Assembly: GCF_042646165.1 (NCBI RefSeq)
Contig: NZ_JBHRTC010000010.1
Source of the DNA: Microbaculum marinum
GTDB lineage: Bacteria > Pseudomonadota > Alphaproteobacteria > Rhizobiales > Tepidamorphaceae
Direction: 5' to 3' (one strand)
Length of the DNA: 64,000 bases
Under the pieces are notes generated by a model, which searched no databases, had not been told where the DNA came from, and saw only the letters and a program-made list of their open reading frames with translations. Numbering within the stretch: position 1 is the stretch's first letter; every line of letters begins with the position of its first letter. Both the position numbers and the translations under genes were made by a program. Positions 15,716 through 24,752 of the stretch are shown in pieces.

Positions 15716-17236
15716 TTGGGACGCGACCAACTGCTCTCGGTCACCGGTCTGGCAAAGCGCTACGGGGCGACCGTGGCCCTGCAGTCGCTGTCCATGGAGG
15801 TCGCCCCCCGCGAAGTGCACGCGATCCTCGGCGAGAACGGTGCCGGCAAGTCGACGCTCGTCAAGATCCTCTCCGGCGTGGTGCGACCCAACGGCGGAAC
15901 GATGCGGCTCGGCGGGAGCGACTACACCCCGCACTCGATCGTCGAGGCACGGCGTGCCGGCGTCTCGACGGCTTTCCAGGAACTGAGCCTCCTGCCGAAC
16001 CTGACGGTGGCGGAGAACCTACTGCTCCCGAACGTGTCGGGCGGACCGTTGCGGCCAAGTTCGCGCGGCGACGCGATCGCGGCGGCCCGCGACATCTTCG
16101 CTGAATTCGACATCGACGACATCGATCCGCGCTGGCGGGTCGAGGACCTGAGCCTTGCCGAGAAACAGCGGCTCGAGATCACCCGGGCCTTCTCCCACAA
16201 GCCGCGGCTGCTGATCCTCGACGAGCCGACGGCGGCGCTGCCCGACACCACCTGGCTGTTCGACCAGATCCGCCGGCTGACCGGGGATGGCGTCGCGATC
16301 CTCTACATCTCGCACCGGCTGGCGGAGGTGCGCGAGCTGTGCCAGCGCGCCACGGTGCTGCGCAACGGCGTCTCCATCGGAACGGTGGATCTCGCCGGCA
16401 TCAACGACGACGAGATCTTCAAGATGATGGTCGGCCGGGCGCCGGAAGCCCGCTTCCCCGGCCGCGCGCCGGCCGCCGGCGACAGGCCCGTGGTGCTGGA
16501 GGGCCGCAACCTGTCGTCCGGACGGATGCGCGACGTCAGCTTCGAGTTGCGGCAGGGCGAGATCCTCGGCGTGGCGGCGCTCGAGGGCCAGGGGCAGCTC
16601 GAGCTGTTCCGGGCGCTGGCCGGGCTCGCGCCGGCCACCGGCGGCGACATCCAGGTCGACGGCAGCCCGGCAGCGCTCGCCTCGCCCCACCAGGCGATGG
16701 CGGCTGGGATCGCCTACGTGCCGGAAGAACGCAAGGTCGAAGGGGTGTTCGGCGGCCTGACCGCCGCCGCCAACGTTTCCCTGCCGAAGATCGGGGCGAT
16801 CTCCAGGTCAGGTATCCTCACCCACGCCCAGGACGCGAAGGCCATCGCCGGCCCCGCCAGGGCGGTGGAGCTCGCCGACCGCTACTTCGGCTTCCGGATG
16901 AACGACCTGTCGGGCGGCAACCAGCAGAAGGCGGTGCTGGCGCGCGCCCTGATGAGCGGCGCGCGCTGCCTGGTCATGTTCGATCCGACCCGCGGCGTCG
17001 ACGTCGGCACCAAGCAGGCGATCTACGCGATGATGCGCGACTTCGCCGACAAGGGCGGCGCGATCCTCGTCTATTCGTCGGAATTGCCGGAACTGGTCAA
17101 TCTCTGCGACGCCTGCCTGGTGATCTACGGCGGCCGGGTCGCGGCCGAGGTGCCGCGCGGGGAGCTGTCGGAACAGTACCTGCTGACGGCCGCCCACGGC
17201 CATGTCGGCGACGAACCGATGAAGGCGGCGAGCTGA
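15716..17236 (+). CDS. Sugar-type (CUT2) ABC transporter ATPase, double-domain
   Basis: 506 residues, the size of RbsA/MglA/XylG. Two nucleotide-binding domains: the first has Walker A GENGAGKST (39-47) and LILDEPTAAL; the second carries LSGGNQQK, while its Walker A is degenerate as usual in this family. Starts at TTG, supported by GGAGGA five bases upstream; no in-frame ATG fits. Powers uptake through the two permeases that follow. CUT2 systems carry monosaccharides and polyols, and some sulfonated or branched relatives. Confidence 0.9.
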   Translation: MGRDQLLSVTGLAKRYGATVALQSLSMEVAPREVHAILGENGAGKSTLVKILSGVVRPNGGTMRLGGSDYTPHSIVEARRAGVSTAFQELSLLPNLTVAENLLLPNVSGGPLRPSSRGDAIAAARDIFAEFDIDDIDPRWRVEDLSLAEKQRLEITRAFSHKPRLLILDEPTAALPDTTWLFDQIRRLTGDGVAILYISHRLAEVRELCQRATVLRNGVSIGTVDLAGINDDEIFKMMVGRAPEARFPGRAPAAGDRPVVLEGRNLSSGRMRDVSFELRQGEILGVAALEGQGQLELFRALAGLAPATGGDIQVDGSPAALASPHQAMAAGIAYVPEERKVEGVFGGLTAAANVSLPKIGAISRSGILTHAQDAKAIAGPARAVELADRYFGFRMNDLSGGNQQKAVLARALMSGARCLVMFDPTRGVDVGTKQAIYAMMRDFADKGGAILVYSSELPELVNLCDACLVIYGGRVAAEVPRGELSEQYLLTAAHGHVGDEPMKAAS

Positions 17237-17237
17237 G

Positions 17238-18251
17238 ATGAGCGCCGTCGACGCGACATCGGCGACAGAGGCCGGCCACGCCGCGCCGAAGCGCCGGCTG
17301 CGCCAGGGCATCGCCTCGCAGGGGGCGGTCCTGATCGGCGTGATCTACGTCATCCTGTGGGTCGTCTACGCGGCCGAGCAGCCCTCGGCCCTGTCGGCCT
17401 ATTCGATCGAATCGCTGCTCAACAATTCGCTGCCGCTGATGCTGGCGGCGGCCGGCCAGACCTTCGTCGTGCTGCAGGGCGGCTTCGATCTCTCGGTCGC
17501 CGGCATCATCTCGCTGTCGAACGTGCTGGTCGCGGTCTATCCGGTCGAGGGGCCGTTCGGGGCACTGGTCAACCTGGCGATGGTGGTAGGCGTCGGGCTC
17601 GCGGTCGGCGCCACCAACGGCATCCTCGTCGCCTACATGCGCATCCAGTCGATCGCCGCGACGCTGGCCACGATGATCGTCTGCCAGGGCATCGCGCTCT
17701 TGATCCTGAAGGCACCCGGCGGCTACGTGTCGGAGTTCATCGCCTACGAACTGACCGGCTCGCTGTTCGGGACGGTGCCGGTCGCGGCGGTGATCGCGGT
17801 CGCCGTCGCCTGCATCTGGCTGGCGTTCCGGCGCACCAACACCGGCATCGCGCTCTACGCGGTCGGGCGTGACGCGACGGCGGCGGAACTGTCGGGCATC
17901 GACGTCCGGCGCACCCGGTTCGCCGCGTTCTGCTGGGCCGGCGTCCTCTACGGCTGCGCCGGCTTCATGCTGTCGGCCCAGACCTCGACCGGCAATCCGA
18001 CCGCCGGCGAGCCGTTCCTGCTCCTGTGCTTCGCCGCCGTCGCGCTCGGCGGCACCTCGTTTTCCGGCGGCTCCGGCGGCGTCATCGGCTCGCTGATCGG
18101 CGCGGCGACGCTGATGCTGATGCAGAAGGTGCTGTTCTCGACGGGCGTCTCGTCGTTCTACACCGGCGTCTTCCAGGGCGTCGTGATGATCGTCGCGGTG
18201 CTGTTCGCAGCCTTCGTCCAGTACATGTCCAGGTCGCGGGGCAACGGCTGA
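17238..18251 (+). CDS. Sugar-type (CUT2) ABC transporter permease 1
   Basis: 337 residues with about nine membrane segments; RbsC/XylH family (LQGGFDLSVAGIISLSNV, AVGRDATAAELSGIDVRR, ALGGTSFSGGSGG). One base separates it from the upstream stop. Probably forms a heterodimer with the permease encoded next. Confidence 0.9.
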   Translation: MSAVDATSATEAGHAAPKRRLRQGIASQGAVLIGVIYVILWVVYAAEQPSALSAYSIESLLNNSLPLMLAAAGQTFVVLQGGFDLSVAGIISLSNVLVAVYPVEGPFGALVNLAMVVGVGLAVGATNGILVAYMRIQSIAATLATMIVCQGIALLILKAPGGYVSEFIAYELTGSLFGTVPVAAVIAVAVACIWLAFRRTNTGIALYAVGRDATAAELSGIDVRRTRFAAFCWAGVLYGCAGFMLSAQTSTGNPTAGEPFLLLCFAAVALGGTSFSGGSGGVIGSLIGAATLMLMQKVLFSTGVSSFYTGVFQGVVMIVAVLFAAFVQYMSRSRGNG

Positions 18252-19288
18252 TGAGCGTCGAGGACGACATGACGGCAACCGATGCGGCGGCGGCGGCGGC
18301 CGACACCCGCGGCGCCGCGCGGATCGGCAGCGAACCGATCACGATCGCGGTAATCTTCGGCATCACCGTCCTGCTGATCCTGTCCTCGCGGTTCATCAGT
18401 CCTGCCTTCGGCGGCTGGAGCCAGACCGAGACGATCCTGTTCCTGTCGTCGTTCCTGGTGTTCTGCTCGTTCGGGCAGGGCCTGGTCATCCTGGTGCGCG
18501 GGCTGGACCTGTCGATCGCCTCGATGATCACGCTCGGCGGCGTGCTGACGACGACGTGGCTGGCCGGCAGCAACGACGGTATCTGGTACGTCATCCCGGC
18601 GATCCTCGCCGTCAGCGCCGCGATCGGCAGCATCAGCGGGATCGGCGTCACCGTGCTGCGGATTCCGCCGTTCATCATGACGCTGGCGATGGGCATCATC
18701 GTCTACAGCCTGTGTCTCGGCTACACCCAGGGGACGCCGCGCGGTTATCCCGCGCCGGCGCTCGCCGACCTGATGCGCGCCCACGTGCTGGGCGTCCCGG
18801 CGCCGGTGCTGCTGCTGGCGGTGTTCGTGGCGATCGCGGTGGTACTGCAGTCCTGGACCACCTTCGGTCGCAGGCTCTACGCGGTGGGCAACAATCCGGT
18901 CGCCGCCCACGTCTCCGGCCTGTCGACGCGCCGGCTGACGATCGGCGCCTACGCGATCTCGGCGATGTGCGCCGGCTTCACCGGCATCGCGCTGGCCGCC
19001 TACGCCAACGGCGCGACGCTCCGGATGGGCGACGACTACCTGCTGCCCTCGATCGCCGCGGTGGTGGTCGGCGGCTCGTCGATCCTCGGCGGCAAGGGCA
19101 ATTTCCTCGGCACCGTGGGCGGCGCCATCCTGCTGACGACGCTCGGCACGATCCTGGCGGCGCTCGGCATCGAGCAGGGCTGGAAGACGATCATCGAGGG
19201 CGCCGTCATCCTGGTCGCCCTGATCATCCTGCGCGAGAGCGTCTACGAGGCGATCCGCGTCTGGATGGGGAGGACGTCCGCGGGCTGA
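18251..19288 (+). CDS. Sugar-type (CUT2) ABC transporter permease 2
   Basis: 345 residues, RbsC family (LVRGLDLSIASMITLGGV, AVGNNPVAAHVSGLSTRR, VVVGGSSILGGKGNFLG), about nine membrane segments after a hydrophilic, alanine-rich N-terminus. The ATG overlaps the upstream stop by one base. Two distinct permeases rather than one homodimeric permease is a less common CUT2 layout. Confidence 0.9.
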   Translation: MSVEDDMTATDAAAAAADTRGAARIGSEPITIAVIFGITVLLILSSRFISPAFGGWSQTETILFLSSFLVFCSFGQGLVILVRGLDLSIASMITLGGVLTTTWLAGSNDGIWYVIPAILAVSAAIGSISGIGVTVLRIPPFIMTLAMGIIVYSLCLGYTQGTPRGYPAPALADLMRAHVLGVPAPVLLLAVFVAIAVVLQSWTTFGRRLYAVGNNPVAAHVSGLSTRRLTIGAYAISAMCAGFTGIALAAYANGATLRMGDDYLLPSIAAVVVGGSSILGGKGNFLGTVGGAILLTTLGTILAALGIEQGWKTIIEGAVILVALIILRESVYEAIRVWMGRTSAG

Positions 19289-19350
19289 GGGGAATCCCGA
19301 CGCCCCGGACAGGACGGAAAGGTTTGCGAGTGGGTTTTTCCGAGCCGTCG

Positions 19351-19365
19351 TGCAAACGATTGCAT
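19351..19365. promoter_or_regulatory. Second LacI-type operator, before the binding-protein gene
   Basis: TGCAAACGATTGCAT, identical over 15 bases to the operator at 15637-15651. It lies about 100 bp before the substrate-binding protein gene, inside a 175-bp gap, and implies that this gene has its own regulated promoter (a clear -35/-10 pair was not found). Confidence 0.75.
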
Positions 19366-19463
19366 GACGATCGGGGAGAAGTCGCGGCACCTGCCGAGGG
19401 ACCTGGTGCGTGCCGTTTCGAGAAGGCCGGGCTTGCCGGCCGAACAATATGGAGGAACACGAA

Positions 19464-20681
19464 ATGAGAGTGACTAGAAGCCTGGCCTCACTGGCGCTCG
19501 GGGCGCTCGTGGCGGTCGCCGTGGTCGGCGCCGCCAGCGCCCAGGACAAGAAGAAGATCTACCTGTCGCTGAGCTATTCCGGCAATTCCTGGCAGAGCGA
19601 GGCGGCCAACATCGTCAAGGCGCTGGCCAAGACGCCGCCCTACAACGAGACCGTCGAACTGGTCGAGGTGATCTCCGGCACCGACCCGCAGGCGCAGATC
19701 TCCGACTACGAGAGCATGATCGCCGACGGCGCCGACGGCATCATCTCCTTCCCGATCTCCTCGACGGCGCTGAACCGCGTCATCAAGCGCGGCTGCGAGC
19801 AGGGCGTGCTGTTCTTCATGTACGACGCCACGGTCACCGAGCCGTGCGCCTACAACATCAGCTACATCACCTCGGGCTTCGGCGAGAACACCGCCCAGGC
19901 GCTGGTCAACGCGCTCGACGGCAAGGGCAAGATCTTCCTGTCACGCGGCGTGCCCGGCAACTCGGTCGACGAGCGCCACACCAACGGCGCCAAGCACATC
20001 TTCGACCAGTATCCCGGCATCGAGGTCGTGTCGGAGTACTACAGCTACTGGGACGACCGCACCACGCAGCAGGAGACCGCCAAGGCGCTCGCCGCCCATC
20101 CCGACGTCGACGGCATCTGGGCCCAGGCCGGCGAGTACGGCGCCATCGAGGCGCTGCGCCAGGCCAATCCCGACCGCCTGGTGCCGGTCACCGGCGAGAA
20201 CTCCAACGGCTTCCGGCTGGCGCTCGCCAACCCGGAGGACCAGGCCAAGGGCCTGAAGGGCGTCTCCTCGGGCTCGCCGCCCGCGCAGTCGGGCTACGCC
20301 TTCAAGCTGATGATGGAGATCCTCAACGGCGACCGCGAGCTGGAGCCGATGAACATCCAGTATCCGCTGCCGTGGGTTCCCGCCGACGCGGTGCAGCTCT
20401 GCGAGGGCGACACCTTCGAGAACGGCTGCAACGCCTTCCCGGACGGCAAGGTGCCGAGTTCCTTCGTCACCGAGGTGTTCAATCCGGAGCTGCTGCCGGA
20501 ACTGTCGCTGACCTCGGCGCTGGACGGCGAGCCGACGCCCGGCGCGACGATCCAGCCGCTTCCCGCCGACGTGGTGGTGAAGGCGCCCAACGAGCCGGGC
20601 ATCAACTGCCAGCGTTGCGAACCGCCGGCCGATCTCTACAAGCTGACCAAGATCGAGCCGACGGTTAAGCCGGGCAACTGA
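19464..20681 (+). CDS. Sugar-type ABC transporter periplasmic substrate-binding protein
   Basis: 405 residues. Signal peptide MRVTRSLASLALGALVAVAVV..., cleavage near AASAQ (~26), then a Peripla_BP_4 fold (RbsB-like) with SYSGNSWQSEAANIVKAL, DGADGIISFPISSTAL and GENSNGFRLALAN. The ATG has GGAGGA seven bases upstream; the frame is open a little further. Unusually for the family the C-terminus carries several cysteines (QLCEGDTFENGCNAF, INCQRCEPP), which could form disulfides in the periplasm. A strong hairpin follows. Confidence 0.9.
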   Translation: MRVTRSLASLALGALVAVAVVGAASAQDKKKIYLSLSYSGNSWQSEAANIVKALAKTPPYNETVELVEVISGTDPQAQISDYESMIADGADGIISFPISSTALNRVIKRGCEQGVLFFMYDATVTEPCAYNISYITSGFGENTAQALVNALDGKGKIFLSRGVPGNSVDERHTNGAKHIFDQYPGIEVVSEYYSYWDDRTTQQETAKALAAHPDVDGIWAQAGEYGAIEALRQANPDRLVPVTGENSNGFRLALANPEDQAKGLKGVSSGSPPAQSGYAFKLMMEILNGDRELEPMNIQYPLPWVPADAVQLCEGDTFENGCNAFPDGKVPSSFVTEVFNPELLPELSLTSALDGEPTPGATIQPLPADVVVKAPNEPGINCQRCEPPADLYKLTKIEPTVKPGN

Positions 20682-20690
20682 GTGCGATCC

Positions 20691-20718
20691 CGGGAGGGGC
20701 GGAGGTCCGCCTCTCCCG
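20691..20718 (+). terminator. Intercistronic hairpin after the sugar-binding protein gene
   Basis: 13-bp stem CGGGAGGGGCGGA / TCCGCCTCTCCCG with one G-U pair and a GG loop, 10 bp after the stop. There is no T-run, so partial termination or mRNA 3'-end protection is likely, which would raise binding-protein output relative to the enzymes that follow. Confidence 0.65.
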
Positions 20719-20755
20719 TCACTATCCGGCGGCAGCGCCGAGGCAGGAAGGAAAT

Positions 20756-22042
20756 ATGGCCGAGATACTGAAGTCCGGAATGGACCCCGAATCACTCGAC
20801 GCGGTGGACAAGTCCGTCCGCGAGACGGTGCAGGCGATCCTCGAACGCGTGCGCACCGAGGGCAGCGCCGCGGTTCGCGAGTATTCGCAGAAGTTCGACA
20901 ACTGGAACCCGGAGAGCTTCCGGCTCTCGGACGCCGAGATCCAGGACTGCATCGACAGCCTGCCGGCGCAGACGATCGACGACATCAAGTTCGCCCAGGC
21001 GCAGATCCGCGGCTTCGCCGAGGCGCAGAAGGCATCGATGCTGCCCGTCGAGGTGGAGACGATCCCCGGCGTGACGCTCGGCCACCGGCACATCCCGGTG
21101 AAGAGCGTCGGCTGCTACGTGCCCGGCGGCCGCTACCCGATGGTCGCCTCCGCCCACATGAGCGTGGTGACCGCGCGCGTCGCCGGCGTCGACCGGGTCA
21201 TCGCCTGCACCCCGCCGACCAACGGCAAGGCGCATCCCGCGACGATCGCGGCGATGGCGCTCGGCGGCGCCGACGAGATCTACCTGCTCGGCGGCGTCCA
21301 GGCGATGGCGGCGATGGCGCTCGGCACCGACGAGATCGCCCCCGTCGACATGCTGGTCGGCCCGGGCAACGCCTTCGTGGCGGAATCCAAGCGCCAGCTG
21401 TTCGGCCGCGTCGGCATCGACCTGCTGGCCGGGCCGACCGAGATCCTGGTGCTGGCCGACGACACCGCCGACGGCGAGATGTGCGCCACCGACCTGCTCG
21501 GCCAGGCCGAGCACGGGCCGAACTCGCCGGCGGTGCTGGTCACGACCTCGCGGCGCGTCGCCGAGGACACGCTGCGCGAGATCGACCGGCAGCTCGGCAC
21601 CCTGAAGACGGCGGAGGTCGCCGGCAAGGCATGGGCCGACTACGGCCAGGTCATCCTCGTCGAGGACGACGAGGAGATGCTGCGCGAGGCCGAGCGGATC
21701 GCCTCCGAGCACGTCGAGGTGCTGACGGAGAACCCGCGCTGGTTCCTCGACCGGATGACCAACTACGGCTCGCTGTTCCTGGGCAAGGAGACCAACGTCG
21801 CCTACGGCGACAAGGTGATCGGCACCAATCACACCTTGCCGACCAAGACGGCGGCCCGCTACACCGGCGGACTGTGGGTCGGCAAGTTCATGAAGACGGT
21901 GACCTATCAGCAATGTACGGAAGAGGCGAGCGTGGTCATCGGCGAGTACTGCTCGCGGCTGTGCGCCATCGAGAACTTCTGGGGCCACAAGGAACAGGCC
22001 GACCTGCGCCTGAGACGCTACGGCGGCAGGAACACGGCCTGA
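20756..22042 (+). CDS. Histidinol dehydrogenase-family polyol/sulfonate dehydrogenase (HpsN-like?)
   Basis: 428 residues of the HisD family. All key residues are kept: zinc ligands Q250, H253 (QAEHG), D352 and H411 (FWGHKEQ), and the acid/base pair E318-H319. The surroundings (sugar transporter, LacI regulator, other dehydrogenases) rule out histidine synthesis. The strings GTNHTLPTKTAARYTGGLWVGKF resemble HpsN, the zinc dehydrogenase that oxidises 2,3-dihydroxypropane-1-sulfonate to sulfolactate, so a four-electron alcohol-to-acid oxidation of a polyol or sulfonated polyol is a reasonable guess. Family is certain, substrate is not. Confidence 0.85.
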   Translation: MAEILKSGMDPESLDAVDKSVRETVQAILERVRTEGSAAVREYSQKFDNWNPESFRLSDAEIQDCIDSLPAQTIDDIKFAQAQIRGFAEAQKASMLPVEVETIPGVTLGHRHIPVKSVGCYVPGGRYPMVASAHMSVVTARVAGVDRVIACTPPTNGKAHPATIAAMALGGADEIYLLGGVQAMAAMALGTDEIAPVDMLVGPGNAFVAESKRQLFGRVGIDLLAGPTEILVLADDTADGEMCATDLLGQAEHGPNSPAVLVTTSRRVAEDTLREIDRQLGTLKTAEVAGKAWADYGQVILVEDDEEMLREAERIASEHVEVLTENPRWFLDRMTNYGSLFLGKETNVAYGDKVIGTNHTLPTKTAARYTGGLWVGKFMKTVTYQQCTEEASVVIGEYCSRLCAIENFWGHKEQADLRLRRYGGRNTA

Positions 22043-22130
22043 GGCCGCGGCCCGGCAAGGCGGGGAGCGTCCGACGGCGACCCATGCATTCGCGCCGCGC
22101 CCGGGACCGCAGCAGCACACGGACATCGGC

Positions 22131-23234
22131 ATGACATCGATCTCCAAGGACACGGCAGCCGCAGACCCCTCTTCCCCCGATCCCGGGCCCGACCCGGGAC
22201 CGGCGGCGGACGCGGCGACAGGCTGGTCGCGCGTCACCGCGCGCGACATCGCCGAGGAGCTCGGCGTCTCCGTCTCCACGGTGTCGCGGGCCTTCACCGA
22301 GAATGCCGTCATCGCGCCGGAGACGCGCGAGAAGGTGCACCAGGCGGCGGAGCGGCTCGGCTACCAGCCCAACCCGTTCGCCCGCAGCCTGATCACCCGG
22401 CGCAGCAAGATCGCCGGCATCGTCGTCGCCGACATCACCAACCCGTTCTATCCCGAGGTGCTGGCCAGCCTGACGCGGCGCCTGCAGGACACCGGCCTGC
22501 AGACCATGCTGTTTTTCGCCGGCCCCGGCCGCAAGACCGACGACGCGCTGCCGACGCTGCTCCAGTACAGCCCCGACGTCGCCATCGTGCTGGCCGCGAC
22601 CATGTCGTCGGAAATGGTGACGGCCTGCCGCGCGGCGGGGACGCCGGTCGTGCTGTTCAACCGTTACGTACCCGGATCGGGGGCGGCGGCGGTGTGCTGC
22701 GACAACTTCGACGGCGGCCGCCAGGTCGCGGAGGCGCTGGCCGCCGCCGGCCACCGGCGCCTCGCCTACATCGCCGGCCTGCCCGACACCAGCACCAACA
22801 CCGACCGCCTGCGCGGCTTCGTCGAACGCTGCGCCCAACTCGGCGTCGAGGCGCCGATCGTCGAGGAGGGCGGCAGCTTCACCTACGAGGCCGGCTTCAC
22901 CGCCGTGAAGCGGCTGATGGACCGGCGCAATCCGCCGGACGCGATCTTCTGCGCCAACGACATCATCGCCATCGGCGCGCTCGACGCCGCCCGCCGCGAG
23001 CTCGGCCTGTCGGTGCCGCGGGAGCTCTCGGTCGTCGGCTTCGACGACATCTCGATGGCGGCCTGGCCGTCCTATTCGCTGACCACCGTGCGCCAGCCCG
23101 TCAACGCGATGATCGAGACGACCATCGACGAGGCGCAGCGGCTGCTGGCCCACCCGCAGGCGCAGGCCGAGGAGCACACGCTGCCGGGCCGGCTGATCCG
23201 GCGCGGGTCGGCCCGACTGGAGGAGACGACATGA
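22131..23234 (+). CDS. LacI family transcriptional regulator
   Basis: 367 residues. The helix-turn-helix (VTARDIAEELGVSVSTVSRAF, 35-55) is preceded by an unusual 30-residue Pro/Asp/Ala-rich extension; a hinge and a sugar-binding-type effector domain follow (GIVVADITNPFYPEVL, FCANDIIAIGALDAAR, VVGFDDISMAAW). Likely repressor of the sugar-type transporter and degradation genes through the two identical TGCAAACGATTGCA operators at 15637 and 19351. The stop overlaps the next start (ATGA). Confidence 0.9.
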   Translation: MTSISKDTAAADPSSPDPGPDPGPAADAATGWSRVTARDIAEELGVSVSTVSRAFTENAVIAPETREKVHQAAERLGYQPNPFARSLITRRSKIAGIVVADITNPFYPEVLASLTRRLQDTGLQTMLFFAGPGRKTDDALPTLLQYSPDVAIVLAATMSSEMVTACRAAGTPVVLFNRYVPGSGAAAVCCDNFDGGRQVAEALAAAGHRRLAYIAGLPDTSTNTDRLRGFVERCAQLGVEAPIVEEGGSFTYEAGFTAVKRLMDRRNPPDAIFCANDIIAIGALDAARRELGLSVPRELSVVGFDDISMAAWPSYSLTTVRQPVNAMIETTIDEAQRLLAHPQAQAEEHTLPGRLIRRGSARLEETT

Positions 23235-23800
23235 CGGCAGTCCAGACCGGAACAGGGGCCGGCGCCATCCACGGAGCCGACTGCTCGATCTGGGACCTCC
23301 CGGCGGACGCGGCCCCGGATGCGCTGATCGGCGAGGGCATAGATCGCGACGAGGTCATCGCCTATCTCGGCGCGGCGCGGCCCGTCTACGACGCCTTCAA
23401 GCGGGTGCTCGGCCAGTTCGCCGGGCTGCTGCTGCTGTCGCAGGCCGACAGCCGCAGCGTCGTCGACCTCGACCTGCCGATGCACACCTCGGCGAGGGAC
23501 CAGCTGCTTGAAGCGACCGAGCGGCTTCGCGCGGTCCCGGCCACCGCCGCGGTCGAGCGTCACCGCGACGCGCTGCTGGCGATTGCCGGGCTGCTGCGCA
23601 GCGGACTTGAAAAGCTCGAGAAGGACCTGTCCTCGCCGCGCCGCGCGGAGGCGGAGTTCGAGGCGATGTCGGCGCTGCTGCACGAGGCGCAACGGCGCCT
23701 GCTGGCGGCGTCCGAGCCGCGGGCGGGCATGACGCCCGTCGACTTTTCCCACGCCTGCTGCTCGTGCGGAGCCCGCAAACACACAGGCAGGCCGGGATAG
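23231..23800 (+). CDS. Unknown protein, helical, with cysteine-rich tail
   Basis: 189 residues; I do not recognise the family. Predicted to be mostly alpha-helical (many Ala, Leu, Arg, Glu; ARDQLLEATERLRAV, ALLRSGLEKLEKDL) and soluble, with no signal peptide. The end HACCSCGARKH has three cysteines and a histidine close together, a possible metal site. It is translationally coupled to the LacI gene by a four-base overlap, so it is real and probably serves this pathway or its regulation. Confidence 0.65.
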   Translation: MTAVQTGTGAGAIHGADCSIWDLPADAAPDALIGEGIDRDEVIAYLGAARPVYDAFKRVLGQFAGLLLLSQADSRSVVDLDLPMHTSARDQLLEATERLRAVPATAAVERHRDALLAIAGLLRSGLEKLEKDLSSPRRAEAEFEAMSALLHEAQRRLLAASEPRAGMTPVDFSHACCSCGARKHTGRPG

Positions 23801-23848
23801 CCGGGCCGCCACCGCGACGCATCAGCGAGACAAATCCGAAGGGAGGAA

Positions 23849-24739
23849 ATGATGGCGCTCTACTCGATCCACGTCCTGGAGTATTCCTACGTCCCGAACT
23901 ACCACAAGAGCGGCGTGCTGTACGGCGCCCACAACCAGGGCTACGTCAAGCTTCCCTACTGCTACGTGCTGATCAAGAGCGACGAGCATGTCGCCCTCGT
24001 CGACGTCGGCTACAACCACAAGGACTACGGCAAGCACCTCGCCGACAAGTTCGGCGTCGAGAACTGGCACAGCCCCCGGGAGGTGCTGGCCGAATGCGGC
24101 GTCACGCCGGAGGACGTCGACACCGTCTTCATCTCGCATGCCCATTTCGACCATTTCGGCTGCGTCGAGGACTTCCCCAACGCAACCTTCTACATCCAGC
24201 GCTCCGAGATCGAGAACTGGGTCTGGGCGATGTCGCTGCCGGACCGGATGCGCTGGATGATGATCGCGGTCGATCCGGGCGACATCCTGCGCGGCGTCAA
24301 CCTGGCGAAGGAGAAGCGGCTCAGGGTGATCGACGGCAGCGTCGAGAACGTGCTGCCCGGCATCGACCTGCATGTCGCCCGCGACAGCCACACCTTCGGC
24401 TCGATGTGGGTGACGGTGCGCAACGACAACGAGACGGACTCGAGCGATACCTGGGTGCTGGCCGGCGACCTCGTCTACCAGTTCGACAACCTAGAGGGCG
24501 ACGGGTTCGCCGTCGACGTGGAGACGATGTACACGCCGGTCGGGCTGGCGGTCGGCAGCCAGATGAACCTGGTGCTGGCGACCGAGGAGATGATGAAGCA
24601 GACCGGCTACGAGGCGCGCCGCGTCATCCCGATCCACGAGGAGCGGCTGGCCGACACGTTCCCCTGTCGGATCACCGACAACAAGCTGCGGATCAGCGAG
24701 ATCTGCCTGGCCGACGGCGCCACGTCCGTCGTGTCCTGA
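23849..24739 (+). CDS. Metallo-beta-lactamase-fold hydrolase, lactonase-like
   Basis: 296 residues. The HxHxDH signature is SHAHFDH (H97, H99, D101, H102); later ligands appear in DSHTFGS, AGDLVYQ and IPIHEE, so a complete two-metal site is expected. Overall resembles N-acyl-homoserine-lactonase-type members, which also include sugar and small lactone hydrolases. In a sugar-acid pathway, opening of a lactone formed by a dehydrogenase is the simplest role. GGGAGG precedes two possible ATG codons (23849 and 23852). Confidence 0.85.
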   Translation: MMALYSIHVLEYSYVPNYHKSGVLYGAHNQGYVKLPYCYVLIKSDEHVALVDVGYNHKDYGKHLADKFGVENWHSPREVLAECGVTPEDVDTVFISHAHFDHFGCVEDFPNATFYIQRSEIENWVWAMSLPDRMRWMMIAVDPGDILRGVNLAKEKRLRVIDGSVENVLPGIDLHVARDSHTFGSMWVTVRNDNETDSSDTWVLAGDLVYQFDNLEGDGFAVDVETMYTPVGLAVGSQMNLVLATEEMMKQTGYEARRVIPIHEERLADTFPCRITDNKLRISEICLADGATSVVS

Positions 24740-24752
24740 GGGCGCAGCGGCG

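Noticed and set aside
20756..22042. Histidine biosynthesis gene hisD
   Set aside because: Sequence family is right but the transporter, LacI regulator and dehydrogenase neighbours, and HpsN-like strings, point to catabolism.
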